From Tolypothrix campylonemoides VB511288 (GTDB taxonomy: Bacteria > Cyanobacteriota > Cyanobacteriia > Cyanobacteriales > Nostocaceae), in NCBI GenBank assembly GCA_000828075.3, contig JXCB02000001.1, positions 1,379,687 through 1,417,473 of the forward strand: 37,787 bases of DNA, written 5' to 3'. Position numbers and translations under genes: made by a program. Every line of letters starts with the position of its first letter. The first letter of the stretch is position 1. This document shows, one piece after another, positions 23,235 to 32,869 of the stretch. The notes under the pieces were generated by a model. It was not told the origin of the DNA. It worked only from the letters and a program-made list of their open reading frames with translations, and ran no database searches.

Positions 23235-23375
23235 ATGAAATGTCCTCTGCCGCTCTGCCCCAGTTGTTATTCTTCTGAAGTGGTCAAAAATGGACACAGC
23301 CGTGAGGCGAACTACCATTGCGATTTTAGGGCTTTGTGCATGAAATTGAATAAAAGCTTTATAAATTTCACTTGA
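23235..23375 (+). pseudogene. IS1-type transposase (InsA-like) N-terminal stub
   Basis: A 46-codon frame: MKCPLPLCPSCYSSEVVKNG, then HSREANYHCDFRALC. CxxC followed by VVKNG and later C...C is the zinc-ribbon start of IS1-family InsA proteins. The helix-turn-helix and catalytic parts are gone; the frame ends at 23375, 25 bases before the right inverted repeat. Confidence 0.7.
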
Positions 23376-23400
23376 GGGTAGACCGAAGTGTAGGGTTGTC

Positions 23401-23557
23401 CATTTTTGTTTATGGAAAACGAAGCGCTCGTTTAGTACATTTGCACGCTTGTCAGTTTAGTTTAATTATTTTTTCTCGAAAGTCGATTGATAATGGTTTT
23501 ATTTTCAAGCTTTGATGCACTCACTTTAGTGTACTTTATCTACCTGCAATCTGCTGT
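23401..23557 (-). repeat. Right inverted repeat of the cassette (157 bp)
   Basis: Partner of 21206-21363 in opposite orientation. Its outer end is 30 bases from the DUF790 start codon, so the repeat now forms part of that gene's upstream region. Confidence 0.9.
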
Positions 23558-23587
23558 ATCTGCGTTGCTCTGCGGTTCAAAATTTCA

Positions 23588-24802
23588 ATGTTACCAACAG
23601 AATTACTAAGTCACAGGCAAAATGGGGAAGAGATCATCCCGAAGAGATTGAAGATTGATGATAAGAATTTGGCGATCGCCTCTGAGTTAATGAGTTGTTT
23701 TCAAAAGGTTGTGGGGGATACTCAGGGTGCGCTGGAGCGTCAGTTGTTGGAGTTGGAGGGGGATACTCCTGATTATAAAATAAAGCGGGGTTTGGCTTAT
23801 ATCCTCAAAAGCGCTTTTTGCACGTTTGAAGTTGTCAGTCCTTTGGAACCTCAAATGTTACGAGAAAGGGTTTTTGCTTTGGCTGCGAAGTCTCCTCCGA
23901 GTCGAGAGTTGAGTGAGGTTACGTTAACAAAAATTGCTGATGAATTGAGTCATGAACTTGAACGCGAAGTTTTGCCGAAACAAGTTCGTGAGGGGTTATA
24001 TGCTGATTTGTCTGAGAATAAGATTTTAACTGCTTTTGATACGCCAGACTCTAAGGAAGTTTTGCATCGGTACAATTTATCTCAGGTGCAAGGGGTGTTT
24101 TATAAGGCGAGTCAGTTGATCATAAATGCTCATCGGAATGTTCCAGGGCAATATAAGCTTTTGTTTCGCTATCTTAAGTTGTTTCAATTAATGTCTTATA
24201 TTGAGGGCGATGCTGACCACGGGTTTACAATTACGATTGATGGTCCTACGAGTTTGTTTACTCCCAGTACACGTTATGGTTTGGCGATCGCTAAGCTGAT
24301 TCCGGCGTTACTTCATGTGACGAAATGGAGTCTTTCGGCGACTCTGCAAACTCGTGATTTCTACACAAATACATGGAAAACTGGGCGTTTTACTCTCAAT
24401 TCGGAATGTGGGTTGGTGTCTCATTATTCAGCCGGTAAGCCATATGATAGTATGTTGGAAGAGTCATTTGCTAATAAGTGGGAGTCAATGAAAACGGATT
24501 GGGTGTTAGAGCGAGAAGTTGACCTTATTCCCATTCCTGGAAGTGTGATGATTCCCGATTTTAGATTAGTTCATCCTGATGGTCGGACGTTTTTATTAGA
24601 AATCGTTGGTTATTGGCGACCGGAGTATTTACAAAAGAAGTTTTCACAGGTGCGACGTTCGGGATGCGATAACTTAATTTTAGCAATTTCTGAACGATTG
24701 AATTTGGATAAAGCAGGAGTCAAATTAAATGATGTCCCTGCAAGAATTGTTTGGTTTAAAGATAAGTTGTTACCAAAATCAGTGTTAGCGGTGATGGAAT
24801 AA
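23588..24802 (+). CDS. DUF790 family nuclease (Bax1-like, XPB partner)
   Basis: 404 residues, the full length of DUF790. In archaea this family is Bax1, a structure-specific nuclease that binds XPB and cuts unwound DNA. The N-terminal half is helical (MLPTELLSHRQNGEEIIPKR opens in family style). The C-terminal half holds the nuclease core: ANKWESMKTDWVLEREVDLI, then MIPDFRLVHPDGRTFLLEIV and GYWRPEYLQKK, with Asp in PDF, Glu in LLEIV and Lys in LQKK as the PD-(D/E)XK-like residues. ILAISERLNLD follows. It is now separated from the XPB gene by the GMC cassette; without it the two would be about 55-65 bases apart. No strong Shine-Dalgarno remains upstream, so expression may have changed. Confidence 0.87.
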   Translation: MLPTELLSHRQNGEEIIPKRLKIDDKNLAIASELMSCFQKVVGDTQGALERQLLELEGDTPDYKIKRGLAYILKSAFCTFEVVSPLEPQMLRERVFALAAKSPPSRELSEVTLTKIADELSHELEREVLPKQVREGLYADLSENKILTAFDTPDSKEVLHRYNLSQVQGVFYKASQLIINAHRNVPGQYKLLFRYLKLFQLMSYIEGDADHGFTITIDGPTSLFTPSTRYGLAIAKLIPALLHVTKWSLSATLQTRDFYTNTWKTGRFTLNSECGLVSHYSAGKPYDSMLEESFANKWESMKTDWVLEREVDLIPIPGSVMIPDFRLVHPDGRTFLLEIVGYWRPEYLQKKFSQVRRSGCDNLILAISERLNLDKAGVKLNDVPARIVWFKDKLLPKSVLAVME

Positions 24803-24835
24803 AGATTCGTGAAGTTCCAACTGAATTCTTCTTGA

Positions 24836-25525
24836 TTAATTCATCGTTTCTTCGTTTTGTTGCAGCAGATATTCTAAAGCTTCTGTTGTCTTTAGCTGGG
24901 GAAATTCCAAGTAAAAATGACTCACACTAGAGAAACGTTCTGGTGTTGCAAGGATAATCACGCGATCGCCCCACTGATGTAACCAAGGTAGCAACTTCAA
25001 GGGCGCTACTGGAGCACATAACCAAACTTCTGCTGGAGAAAGTGCCTTGAGAGATGTTGCCGCTACTGCCATTGTCATACCTGTGGCAATACCATCATCA
25101 ACTAAGATGAGCGTAGCACCTTCGGTATTCACCTGCGGACAGCCAGGACTCAATTGAGCCTCAAGAAACTTCGCTTGAATCGCAGCTGTATCTAATGCTG
25201 CTTCTCGCCACCCTGAATTCGGCATATTGCGAAAAGACAACGTGTGCTGATCCCAAAGAACATTTCCGGAAGCAGTCACCGCACCAATAGCCAACTCGGG
25301 ATTTTCTGGATGGCTAATTTTTTTCGCTACCTCTATTGTCAAGGGACAGTTGAGGAGACGCGCTACTGGTGCTGCTACTGGTAATCCTCCTCTTGGCAAA
25401 GCATACACAATTGTCTTAGGCTTTGCTACCGAGTTCACAGTTTGCTGGGTTAAAATAGCCTGAATCGCTTGCGCCAGTTGCTCACCAGCTTGAGTGCGGT
25501 TAGTAAAAAGCGGGGTGTTTGTCAT
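24836..25525 (-). CDS. Phosphoribosyltransferase-like protein
   Basis: 229 residues. The PRTase fold is shown by YALPRGGLPVAAPVARLL (41-58) and the PRPP loop ATLILVDDGIATGMTMAVAA (137-156), with the two acidic residues and the small glycine-threonine loop. VAKKISHPENPELAIGAV is typical of the stand-alone PRTase-like proteins often annotated in cyanobacteria and found near stress or regulatory genes. The base substrate cannot be predicted. It lies 61 bases downstream of the response regulator gene on the same strand and could be cotranscribed with the two-component pair. Convergent with DUF790, 33 bases apart. Confidence 0.85.
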   Translation of the reverse strand: MTNTPLFTNRTQAGEQLAQAIQAILTQQTVNSVAKPKTIVYALPRGGLPVAAPVARLLNCPLTIEVAKKISHPENPELAIGAVTASGNVLWDQHTLSFRNMPNSGWREAALDTAAIQAKFLEAQLSPGCPQVNTEGATLILVDDGIATGMTMAVAATSLKALSPAEVWLCAPVAPLKLLPWLHQWGDRVIILATPERFSSVSHFYLEFPQLKTTEALEYLLQQNEETMN

Positions 25526-25586
25526 GGTTCCCCCAGCATACGACAGCGTCTATGCTTCTATCATGACTGATTTTCACCGGATGTAA

Positions 25587-26276
25587 CTAACTCCCCAACA
25601 GTTCTTTTGCTACCAATCCTTTCTGAATAGCCAAAACTGCGGCTTGAGTGCGATCGCGCACTTCCAACTTTTGCAAAATCGCATGAACGTGAACCCGCAC
25701 TGTACCAGCAGCAATGTAGAGAATTTCCGCAATTTCTTGATTGCTTTTACCAGCAGCTACGAGTGCCAAAATTTCTTGCTCGCGCTTTGTCAACGGATTT
25801 TCTAGTGGTACCGGATCTTGTACCGGCGATGCTGCTGTGTTGTTTCCCTCAAAAGCGGCGCGAATTGCTGTGGTTGCTGTCTGATCCCACCACGAAGCAC
25901 CCGCTGCTACCGAACGCAATGCCAATATCAAAGACTCAGAAGGAATTCCTTTAAGACAGTAACCAGCAGCCCCTGCTTCAATTAACCGCGCAACCAAGGG
26001 TTTTTCTGAACGAGACGTTAAAACGAGGATGGGTAAATAAGGGTGCTGCTGCTTAATTTGACGACAAGCTTCAATTCCACCAATCCCTGGTAAACCAACA
26101 TCAAGCAAAACCAAATCTAGTCCATAGCGATTAGCGAGTTCTACAGCTTGCTCGCCATCTTCCGCCTCGGCTACAATTTCTATACCCGCCTCCTGTTGCA
26201 ACCGCATTCGCAAACCCAGGCGAAACAATTCATCATCCTCAACAAGTAATATTCTCAGCGTTACCCCTGGTTTCAT
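25587..26276 (-). CDS. NarL/LuxR-family response regulator
   Basis: 229 residues. Receiver domain 8-125: acidic pair ED at 13-14 (LLVEDDE), phospho-acceptor Asp 59 in VLLDVGLPG, Thr/Ser of VLTSRSE and Lys 109 in YCLKG. C-terminal LuxR-type helix-turn-helix about 160-222: LTKREQEILALVAAGKSNQE, IAEILYIAAGTVRVHVHAIL, QKLEVRDRTQAAV. It lies downstream of a histidine kinase on the same strand and is its likely partner. The 157 bases between them are tandem repeats. Target genes are unknown; kdp, 1 kb away on the other strand, is a possible but unproven target, since NarL-type regulators are not the usual KdpE type. Confidence 0.93.
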   Translation of the reverse strand: MKPGVTLRILLVEDDELFRLGLRMRLQQEAGIEIVAEAEDGEQAVELANRYGLDLVLLDVGLPGIGGIEACRQIKQQHPYLPILVLTSRSEKPLVARLIEAGAAGYCLKGIPSESLILALRSVAAGASWWDQTATTAIRAAFEGNNTAASPVQDPVPLENPLTKREQEILALVAAGKSNQEIAEILYIAAGTVRVHVHAILQKLEVRDRTQAAVLAIQKGLVAKELLGS

Positions 26277-26282
26277 TTTTAG

Positions 26283-26434
26283 TTATGAGTCATTAGTCAT
26301 TAGTCATTAGTCATTAGTCATTAGTCATTAGTCAATTAATTATTCTCCCTCACTCCCTCCCTCCCTCACTCCCTCATCTCCCTCACTCCCTCCCTCCCTC
26401 ACTCCCTCCCTCCCTCCCTCCCTCACTCCCTCCT
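26283..26434. repeat. ATTAGTC and CACTCCCTCC tandem repeats
   Basis: About six to seven copies of the heptamer CATTAGT (26289-26333), followed by CACTCCCTCC/CTCCCTCC units reaching the stop codon of the kinase gene. Fills the whole gap between the kinase and regulator genes. Confidence 0.85.
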
Positions 26435-27537
26435 CATCTCACTGGTGGACACGCAGGCAATCGAAACCCAAACATTGCCCCCTTACTTGCGCGATTCTCT
26501 GCCCAAATTATACCGCCGTGCGCTTCAATTATCTGGCGTGATAAATACAACCCCAGCCCTGAACCCTTAGCATGGCGATCGCTATGTCCTTGATAAAATC
26601 TTTCAAATAGATGGGGTAGCTCTTCTTGTGTCATTCCACAACCACTGTCAAGAATTCTCACAATTTCATGATGAGAAGAACCTTCCAGTACAACTTCTAC
26701 GTTGCCGCCACGCGGAGTATGATTAATCCCATTCATCAGAAGATTAGAGAAAACTCGCCCAAGTTGTAAATAATCTCCATTTACCCATAACGAACGGCGA
26801 AAATCTGATTCTCCATAATTAACAGAGATATATACCTGACGCGCCCTTGCTACCTCACTTAAGGTGGCGATCGCCTCTTGCGCTATTGTCACCAAGTTAA
26901 CTGGTGAACGCTGAAGTTTCAGTCCCTCGGCGTCGATGCGGTACACATCCAACAAAGTTTCTACCAGTTGCAACGTGGTGCGGTGAGAACGAGTCATAGT
27001 TTCTATGACATACTCTTGCATTGGCGTTACTGCACCAAATTGCTCTTCCTTAAAGGATTTTAGCGTTTGAATGGCTCCAAGTAGCGGTGTTTTGAGGTCA
27101 TGAGTCAGGGTGGAAACAAAATCTTCCCGCATCTGCGCTAGTTGTTCTTGAGAACGTAACTGTGCTTGTGTGTAGGCAATGGCTTCTTCGTTGCGGCGGT
27201 TGCGATCGCTTAAATAACCGGTTACTAGTAGTGCAATCATAGCAATTAACCGATTTGCCACCGTTGGCGCATGAATTGTTTCTACTCCAGGGACAAACAA
27301 ATTTAACAGCGTTAATCCTGCAGCCGCTAGCGTCACGCCAAAGACAGCCTTGCGATTTAATCGGGAATTTGCTAACAAAATCGTTCCGGTGTACAGGTAG
27401 CCAAACACATACTCAGGCGGCGTCAAGTATTCCAGCGTCATCACTACGGCAAATCCACCAGCTATCAACCAGTAAATCAGCCCTCGTTCGTTCTTCGTCA
27501 AAATATTTTCTTTGATTTTCAATAACCAAAACCACAT
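26434..27537 (-). CDS. Membrane sensor histidine kinase
   Basis: 367 residues. The first 110 residues have four or so hydrophobic segments (YWLIAGGFAVVMTL, YLYTGTILLA, AVFGVTLAAAGLTLLNLFV, RLIAMIALLVTGYL) with almost no periplasmic loops. HisKA motif FVSTLTHDLKTPLLGAI gives phospho-His 146. HATPase: N box LLMNGINHTPRG, G1 DSGCGM, F box LFERFYQG, G2 GSGLGLYLSRQIIEAHGG. It should autophosphorylate in response to a membrane or intracellular cue and pass phosphate to the NarL-type regulator just downstream. The 3' end touches a CT-rich tandem repeat, so the stop is placed at its edge. The start at 27537 lacks a strong Shine-Dalgarno. Confidence 0.92.
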   Translation of the reverse strand: MWFWLLKIKENILTKNERGLIYWLIAGGFAVVMTLEYLTPPEYVFGYLYTGTILLANSRLNRKAVFGVTLAAAGLTLLNLFVPGVETIHAPTVANRLIAMIALLVTGYLSDRNRRNEEAIAYTQAQLRSQEQLAQMREDFVSTLTHDLKTPLLGAIQTLKSFKEEQFGAVTPMQEYVIETMTRSHRTTLQLVETLLDVYRIDAEGLKLQRSPVNLVTIAQEAIATLSEVARARQVYISVNYGESDFRRSLWVNGDYLQLGRVFSNLLMNGINHTPRGGNVEVVLEGSSHHEIVRILDSGCGMTQEELPHLFERFYQGHSDRHAKGSGLGLYLSRQIIEAHGGIIWAENRASKGAMFGFRLPACPPVR

Positions 27538-28501
27538 CGTAAGCTTTTAATAAAGAATGAGATAAATTACAATCTGACTGATCATCTCATTGAGTTGCAA
27601 TTCTTATTTAAATACTATTTCTATCAAACGAAAAATCTCCCTGTTGCCAGCCCTCTCATAATCCTTTTAAGGGCTTTTCACTTTATACTTTATACTCTCA
27701 TCCTTTTGTGAGCTATATCAGAACTATATCAATATATATAGAACTTTGCTTTCACCTATATCAACACATCTATAGTTCGTTATACCAAATAGATAATTGC
27801 TGGCGAGCGTAAAAATGTGATATTTCTTAAGAACAGAGTTAACAAGCAAGATCATTTTGTGCTAAAAAGTGTTAAGAATAATGCAGAACCGCAGCTAGGT
27901 AATCAGAATATCCCCACGGATAGAATCCCGAGGATTTGAGAAGGAAAGCTTTCTTTTTTTCCACGAATCAATTCGGGGGCAACTATACCAATACTCAGGA
28001 ACCAGAACTCTTAATTCGTGACGAGAAAACGCGGTTAATATTCTGACGAATGATTAGTAGCGGATGATTCTTTCTTGGTTATTTGATTTCCTTATAAGTA
28101 GAGCGCAATACTACCTAAAATTCAAAAATATGTATTTTTTAGTCAAAATTTTGTTGATGATAGAAAATATAATATAGCAAACCTAAATGATTTATTAACA
28201 TTCTCTGTTTCCTCTTCCTCTGCGTTCTCTCTTGCCTCGTGTGGTTCCATAAAAAAGTCCTGTTCACAACTCAGGTAGGAATGCTATATAACTAAATACA
28301 GATGCAAAAATCTAAAGTTTAAATGAAAAAAGCAAAAATTAAAGTTAAAAAAAAACATAAAATGAAATTAGGAGAGATAATATAGGAAATTAAAAATAAA
28401 AATTCAATTTATAAGTAAAGCTCAAAGTAATCAAAAGATTGCTGAGCCATTTTGACTTGAAAAATATTTCAGATTATCCATCTATAATTTTGGCTAGATA
28501 A
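27538..28501. promoter_or_regulatory. Long leader/upstream region of kdp
   Basis: 964 bases without a supported gene, between the divergent kinase gene and kdpA. It is AT-rich. Three direct copies of CTATATCA lie at 27713-27720, 27724-27731 and 27756-27763, and tandem TTTATAC lies near 27681-27696. No known riboswitch core was recognised. The last 250 bases are A-rich with no clear Shine-Dalgarno for kdpA. Confidence 0.4.
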
Positions 28502-30211
28502 ATGGGACAAGGATTTTTTCAAATTGGCGTAACGCTGTGTATCGTGATAGTAATAACTCCAGTATTGGGCAGATATATAGCGCGTGTTTTCTTGGAAGAA
28601 AAAACGCTGCTTGACCCAGTCATGAAACGTCTAGAGCGAATTATTTTTATATTAGCTGGTACACGCCCAAAAGACGAGATGACGGGTTGGCAGTATGCCA
28701 GAGCAGTACTTTACAGCAACATTATTATGGGTGTTGTGGTGTTTATGCTCATATCTTTTCAGAAATTCTTACCGTGGAATCCTCTTGGTTTCGCAGCTCC
28801 TAAATGGGACATCACGCTGCACACCACGATTTCATTTTTAACAAATACTGACCAACAGCATTACTCTGGTGAGACAACCTTAAGTTATTTCAGCCAAACG
28901 GCAGCTTTAGCTTTTTTGATGTTTACCTCAGCCGCTACCGGGTTGGCAGTAGGAATTGCTTTTATCAGAGGTTTGACAGGTAGACCACTGGGAAATTTCT
29001 ACGTGGATCTGACGCGCTCAATTACGCGGATATTACTGCCAATTTCAATTGTAGGTGCGATCGCACTGCTCGCATTAGGTGTACCCCAAACATTAGATGG
29101 TCCTTTACAGGTGACAACCTTAGAGGGAGCAACGCAATATATAGCCAGAGGTCCAGTGGCAACATTTGAGATAATCAAACAGTTAGGAGAAAACGGCGGC
29201 GGCTTTTTTGGGATGAATTCGGCACACCCGTTTGAAAATCCCAATAGTGCTTCTAACCTAATAGAAATCATCGCCATGATTTGTATTCCAGCAGCGTTGA
29301 TTTACACCTACGGTTTGTTTGCCAACAACACCAAGCAAGCTTGGCGACTTTTCTGGATGGTTTTTGCTATCTTTGCGGTTTTGGTGAGTATCACAGCAAT
29401 TGGCGAGTATCAAGGCAATCCCATTGTTGATAACACATTGGGATTGGAACAGCCGAATTTAGAGGGCAAAGAACTCAGGTTTGGCTGGTCACAAACGGCA
29501 TTGTGGGCGATCGCAACCACCGGAACCATGTGTGGTGCAGTCAATGGAATGCTCGATTCTCTCATGCCATCGGGAGGGTTTTCCACCTTATTAAACTTAT
29601 TTTTGCAGATTGTTTGGGGTGGGCAAGGAACAGGAACCGCTTATTTATTCATTTATTTAATTCTCACCGTGTTTCTTACAGGGCTTATGGTAGGGCGGAC
29701 ACCAGAGTTTTTGGGGCGCAAAATTGAAAAGCGAGAAATTATCCTTGCCAGTGTGGTGCTGCTGATTCACCCAATTGCAGTTTTGATTCCCACTGCCATT
29801 GCTTTGGCATTTCCCAGTACCTTAGCATTTCAAATTCCGCCGCCTGGATATACCGGTTCGCCGGAATTTCACAACATCTCGCGAGTAGTGTATGAATACG
29901 CTTCAGCTAGCGCCAACAATGGTTCTGGTTTAGAGGGGTTAGGCGATAGCAGCTTGTGGTGGAACTTGAGTACTTGTTTCAGTTTGTTGCTGGGACGCTA
30001 CATTCCGATAATTGCCATTTTGCTTTTAGCAGACAGCATGGCACGCAAACAACCAGTACCTGAAACTCCAGGCACCCTGAGAACCGACTCTACGCTATTT
30101 ACGAGTGTCACAGCCGGTGTCATTTTGATTTTGGGTGTACTGACATTTTTCCCCGTTTTGGCTTTAGGACCAATAGCCGAAGGTTTTAACCTTGCTAGTC
30201 GCATTAAATAA
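28502..30211 (+). CDS. kdpA: KdpA, potassium-binding subunit of K+-ATPase
   Basis: 569 residues, the usual length. KdpA is the channel-like membrane subunit that binds K+ in the high-affinity KdpFABC pump. It has about ten hydrophobic helices. The four filter-like regions can be read: [52 protein letters not shown] and [16 protein letters not shown]. The start [20 protein letters not shown] is typical. First gene of the operon kdpA-kdpB-kdpF-like-kdpC-kdpD. A 237-base block of heptamer repeats separates it from kdpB, which is unusual inside this operon. Confidence 0.98.
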   Translation: MGQGFFQIGVTLCIVIVITPVLGRYIARVFLEEKTLLDPVMKRLERIIFILAGTRPKDEMTGWQYARAVLYSNIIMGVVVFMLISFQKFLPWNPLGFAAPKWDITLHTTISFLTNTDQQHYSGETTLSYFSQTAALAFLMFTSAATGLAVGIAFIRGLTGRPLGNFYVDLTRSITRILLPISIVGAIALLALGVPQTLDGPLQVTTLEGATQYIARGPVATFEIIKQLGENGGGFFGMNSAHPFENPNSASNLIEIIAMICIPAALIYTYGLFANNTKQAWRLFWMVFAIFAVLVSITAIGEYQGNPIVDNTLGLEQPNLEGKELRFGWSQTALWAIATTGTMCGAVNGMLDSLMPSGGFSTLLNLFLQIVWGGQGTGTAYLFIYLILTVFLTGLMVGRTPEFLGRKIEKREIILASVVLLIHPIAVLIPTAIALAFPSTLAFQIPPPGYTGSPEFHNISRVVYEYASASANNGSGLEGLGDSSLWWNLSTCFSLLLGRYIPIIAILLLADSMARKQPVPETPGTLRTDSTLFTSVTAGVILILGVLTFFPVLALGPIAEGFNLASRIK

Positions 30212-30215
30212 AGAA

Positions 30216-30312
30216 ACTGGGGACTGGGGAGTGGGGATTGGGGATTGGGGACTGGGGACTGGGGACTGGGGACTGGGGACTGGGGACTGGGGACTGGGGA
30301 CTGGGGACTGGG
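30216..30312. repeat. GGGGACT heptamer array between kdpA and kdpB
   Basis: Roughly a dozen copies of GGGGACT with a few variants (GGGGAGT, GGGGATT), followed by GGGCAATACTC. This is the short tandemly repeated repetitive (STRR) type of heterocystous cyanobacteria. Confidence 0.9.
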
Positions 30313-30327
30313 CAATACTCGCACCTT

Positions 30328-30442
30328 ACCCTAATCCCTAATCCCTAATCCCTAATCCCTAATCTCTAATCTCTAATCCCTAATCCCTAATCCCTAATCT
30401 CTAATCCCTAATCCCTAATCCCTAATCCCTAATCCCTAATCC
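30328..30442. repeat. CCCTAAT heptamer array before kdpB
   Basis: About 16 copies of the heptamer CCCTAAT with CTCTAAT variants, ending only seven bases before the kdpB ATG. It takes the place where a Shine-Dalgarno should be, so kdpB translation may depend on coupling or on a repeat-independent site. Confidence 0.9.
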
Positions 30443-30448
30443 AATATT

Positions 30449-32545
30449 ATGGACTCCGCAAACCCTTCATCCAAACCTTCTCCTCGTAAAAGCGATCGCC
30501 GCCAAGCACGCAAACAATCGCGGGTAAGCACGAAAGGGCTTTACCAAAGAGCAATCATTGATGCTTTTGTCAAGCTCAATCCCAAAAACGCGATCAAAAA
30601 CCCAGTCATGTTTTTGGTTTGGGTTGGCACCATTATCACCTTACTTGTGACCATCGACCCTTATTTGTTTGGTCCAGTTTCAGGCAATAACCTACGACTT
30701 TTTAACGGATTGATTACAGGGATTTTGTTCTTTACCGTTTTATTTGCCAACTTTGCCGAAGCAGTCGCAGAGGGGCGGGGTAAAGCGCAAGCTGATGCCT
30801 TAAGGTCAACCAAGTCAGAAACAATTGCCAAAAAACTCGCTCCTGATGGTTCAATGAGTGAAGTTTCTTCCACCAGCTTGCGCCAAGGTGATACGGTGTA
30901 CGTGGTTGCTGGTGATGTGATCCCCGCCGATGGGGAAGTGATTATGGGTGTCGCCAGTGTCGATGAATCGGCAATTACCGGGGAATCTGCGCCAGTGCTG
31001 AAGGAAACAGGTTCAGATGTCGCCAGTTCTGTCACCGGCGGTACGCGGGTTATCTCCGATGAATTGATTATCCGCATTAGTGCAGACCCTGGTAAAGGAT
31101 TTATTGACCGAATGATTGCCTTGGTAGAAGGCGCGGAACGCAGCAAAACACCAAACGAAATTGCCCTCACGGTGTTACTCGCGGTTCTGACTTTGGTGTT
31201 TGTGTTTGTCGTGGTGACTCTGAGTGCGATCGCCAGCTATGCCAGAAGTCCAATCAGTGTGGCGATATTGGTTGCTTTGTTAGTCGCGTTGATTCCCACT
31301 ACCATTGGCGGGTTATTGAGTGCGATCGGTATTGCTGGTATGGATCGAGTTGCCCAGTTTAATGTTATAGCCACCTCCGGACGAGCCGTAGAAGCGTGTG
31401 GAGATGTCAATACCCTGGTTCTCGATAAAACAGGGACAATTACCTTAGGCAACCGCTTAGCAGAAGAATTTATCCCCATCAACGGGCATTCTGTGCAGGA
31501 AATTGCTAATATGGCTTTGACAGCAAGTGTGTTTGATGATACACCAGAGGGGAAATCAATTGTTCGACTGGCAGAAAGATTAGGGGCAAAGATTGATTTT
31601 GACCACGAAAGATCCCAACCCATAGAGTTTTCGGCAAAAACCCGCATGAGTGGCACAGACTTGCCCAATGGAAGTCAAGTGCGTAAAGGTGCGGTATCAG
31701 CCATTAAGGGATTTGTCCGTTCCCGAGATGGACGAGACTCACCAGAACTTGATGCAGCATACACAAAAGTTTCGCAACTGGGAGGAACACCGTTAGCAGT
31801 CGCCCTTGATGGTGAAATATATGGCGTCATCTATCTCAAAGACATTATCAAACCAGGTATCCACGAACGTTTTGACCAGTTGCGGCGGATGGGAGTGCGT
31901 ACCGTTATGCTGACTGGAGACAACCGCATTACCGCTTCTGTGATTGCCAAAGAAGCTGGAGTCGATGACTTTATTGCCGAAGCCACCCCAGAAGACAAAA
32001 TCTCGGTGATTCAACGGGAACAGGCGCTAGGCAAACTAGTAGCAATGACAGGGGACGGTACCAACGATGCACCAGCACTCGCCCAGGCAAATGTTGGAGT
32101 TGCAATGAATACCGGGACTCAAGCGGCAAAAGAAGCCGCTAATATGGTGGATTTGGACTCTGATCCCACAAAGCTGATTGATATTGTTGCTATTGGAAAA
32201 CAATTGCTGATTACTCGCGGTGCGCTGACAACTTTTTCTCTCGCTAATGATATTGCTAAATACTTTGCCATTATCCCGGTGTTATTTACGTCAGCTAATC
32301 TAGGAAGTTTGAATATCATGAAGTTGACTAGTACTAATTCTGCTGTGCTGTCGGCGTTGATTTACAATGCTTTGATTATTCCAGCTTTGATTCCTTTGGC
32401 ACTAACGGGTGTGAAATTTAAACCTTTGACGGCTAATCAGCTTTTGCAACGAAATATTTTGATTTATGGTTTGGGTGGTGTGATTGCGCCATTTATTGCC
32501 ATTAAGTTGATTGATATTTTGATTGCAGCAGTAGGGTTGGCTTAA
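30449..32545 (+). CDS. kdpB: KdpB, P-type ATPase subunit of K+ pump
   Basis: 698 residues. KdpB hydrolyses ATP to drive K+ uptake through KdpA. Motifs: actuator loop TGES (177-180), phosphorylation site DKTGT with Asp 326, nucleotide-binding region around [12 protein letters not shown] (397-408), MLTGDN (487-492) and hinge MTGDGTND (533-540). Membrane helices are near 55-105, 240-300 and in the C-terminal 110 residues. The basic N-terminus ([15 protein letters not shown]) is common in cyanobacterial KdpB. It begins just after the CCCTAAT array and is followed by a 324-base repeat-rich gap before the KdpF-like gene. Confidence 0.98.
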   Translation: MDSANPSSKPSPRKSDRRQARKQSRVSTKGLYQRAIIDAFVKLNPKNAIKNPVMFLVWVGTIITLLVTIDPYLFGPVSGNNLRLFNGLITGILFFTVLFANFAEAVAEGRGKAQADALRSTKSETIAKKLAPDGSMSEVSSTSLRQGDTVYVVAGDVIPADGEVIMGVASVDESAITGESAPVLKETGSDVASSVTGGTRVISDELIIRISADPGKGFIDRMIALVEGAERSKTPNEIALTVLLAVLTLVFVFVVVTLSAIASYARSPISVAILVALLVALIPTTIGGLLSAIGIAGMDRVAQFNVIATSGRAVEACGDVNTLVLDKTGTITLGNRLAEEFIPINGHSVQEIANMALTASVFDDTPEGKSIVRLAERLGAKIDFDHERSQPIEFSAKTRMSGTDLPNGSQVRKGAVSAIKGFVRSRDGRDSPELDAAYTKVSQLGGTPLAVALDGEIYGVIYLKDIIKPGIHERFDQLRRMGVRTVMLTGDNRITASVIAKEAGVDDFIAEATPEDKISVIQREQALGKLVAMTGDGTNDAPALAQANVGVAMNTGTQAAKEAANMVDLDSDPTKLIDIVAIGKQLLITRGALTTFSLANDIAKYFAIIPVLFTSANLGSLNIMKLTSTNSAVLSALIYNALIIPALIPLALTGVKFKPLTANQLLQRNILIYGLGGVIAPFIAIKLIDILIAAVGLA

Positions 32546-32869
32546 TAGGAAAAAAACCGCAGAGGCGCAGAGGACGCAAAGGACGTAAAAGGGGAGATGA
32601 GGAGTGAGGAGAAGGTTTAGTTCCCTCCTCGCTTGCGGTGAGACCAGTGCTGCAGGAGGGGAGCCAGTTCGTTGCGGGGGTTCCCCCCGTTGTAGGACCT
32701 GGCGTTTTCCCTCCGCAGGCAACTAACTGGCGTTGCAAAGGACGCAAAGGACGTAAAAGGGGAGATGAGGAGTGAGGAGAAGGTTTAGTTCCCTCCTCGC
32801 TTGCGGGGAGGGTTAGGGTGGGGTGCGAGATATTCGTGCAATAAGTCTAATGACTTAGTAGGTTAGTTT
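32546..32869. repeat. Repeat-rich gap with 68-bp direct duplication
   Basis: A 68-base block (32571-32638, starting AGGACGCAAAGGACGTAAAA) recurs at 32739-32806. Between the copies lies about 100 bases with palindromic parts (GGGGGTTCCCCCC; CCAGTTCGTTG...CAACTAACTGG). The segment resembles the repeat near 35460. No gene seen. Confidence 0.8.

Larger units (their letters stand above)
21206..23557. mobile_element. Inverted-repeat cassette carrying a GMC oxidoreductase
   Basis: A 2352-bp unit with about 158-bp inverted ends, left 21206-21363 and right 23401-23557. They differ at only a few bases plus one A-run indel. The outer ends read ACAGCAGATTGCAGGTAG on both sides. The flanks ATCTGTATT (left) and ATCTGCGTT (right) match at 7 of 9 positions and may be a decayed target duplication. 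Inside are a GMC oxidoreductase gene and the N-terminal stub of an IS1-type transposase. There is no complete transposase, so mobility would have to be in trans. It separates an XPB-like helicase from its usual partner DUF790. Confidence 0.75.

Noticed and set aside
26434-27537. Histidine kinase as the missing C-terminal part of KdpD
   Set aside because: Its membrane part lacks the KdpD DUF4118 pattern and its partner is NarL-type rather than OmpR/KdpE-type; kept only as a functional hypothesis.
27538-28501. Possible c-di-AMP (ydaO-type) riboswitch upstream of kdpA
   Set aside because: Looked for the conserved GGGGTGAATC and CCGAATCCGTCAGCTAACC-like cores and found neither on the plus strand.
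30216-30442. Possible CRISPR array from regular repeats
   Set aside because: The period is 7 bases with no unique spacers; these are heptamer tandem repeats.
32402-32747. Minus-strand frames of 81-106 codons after kdpB
   Set aside because: They lie in the kdpB 3' end and the repeat-rich gap, with repeat-type composition.
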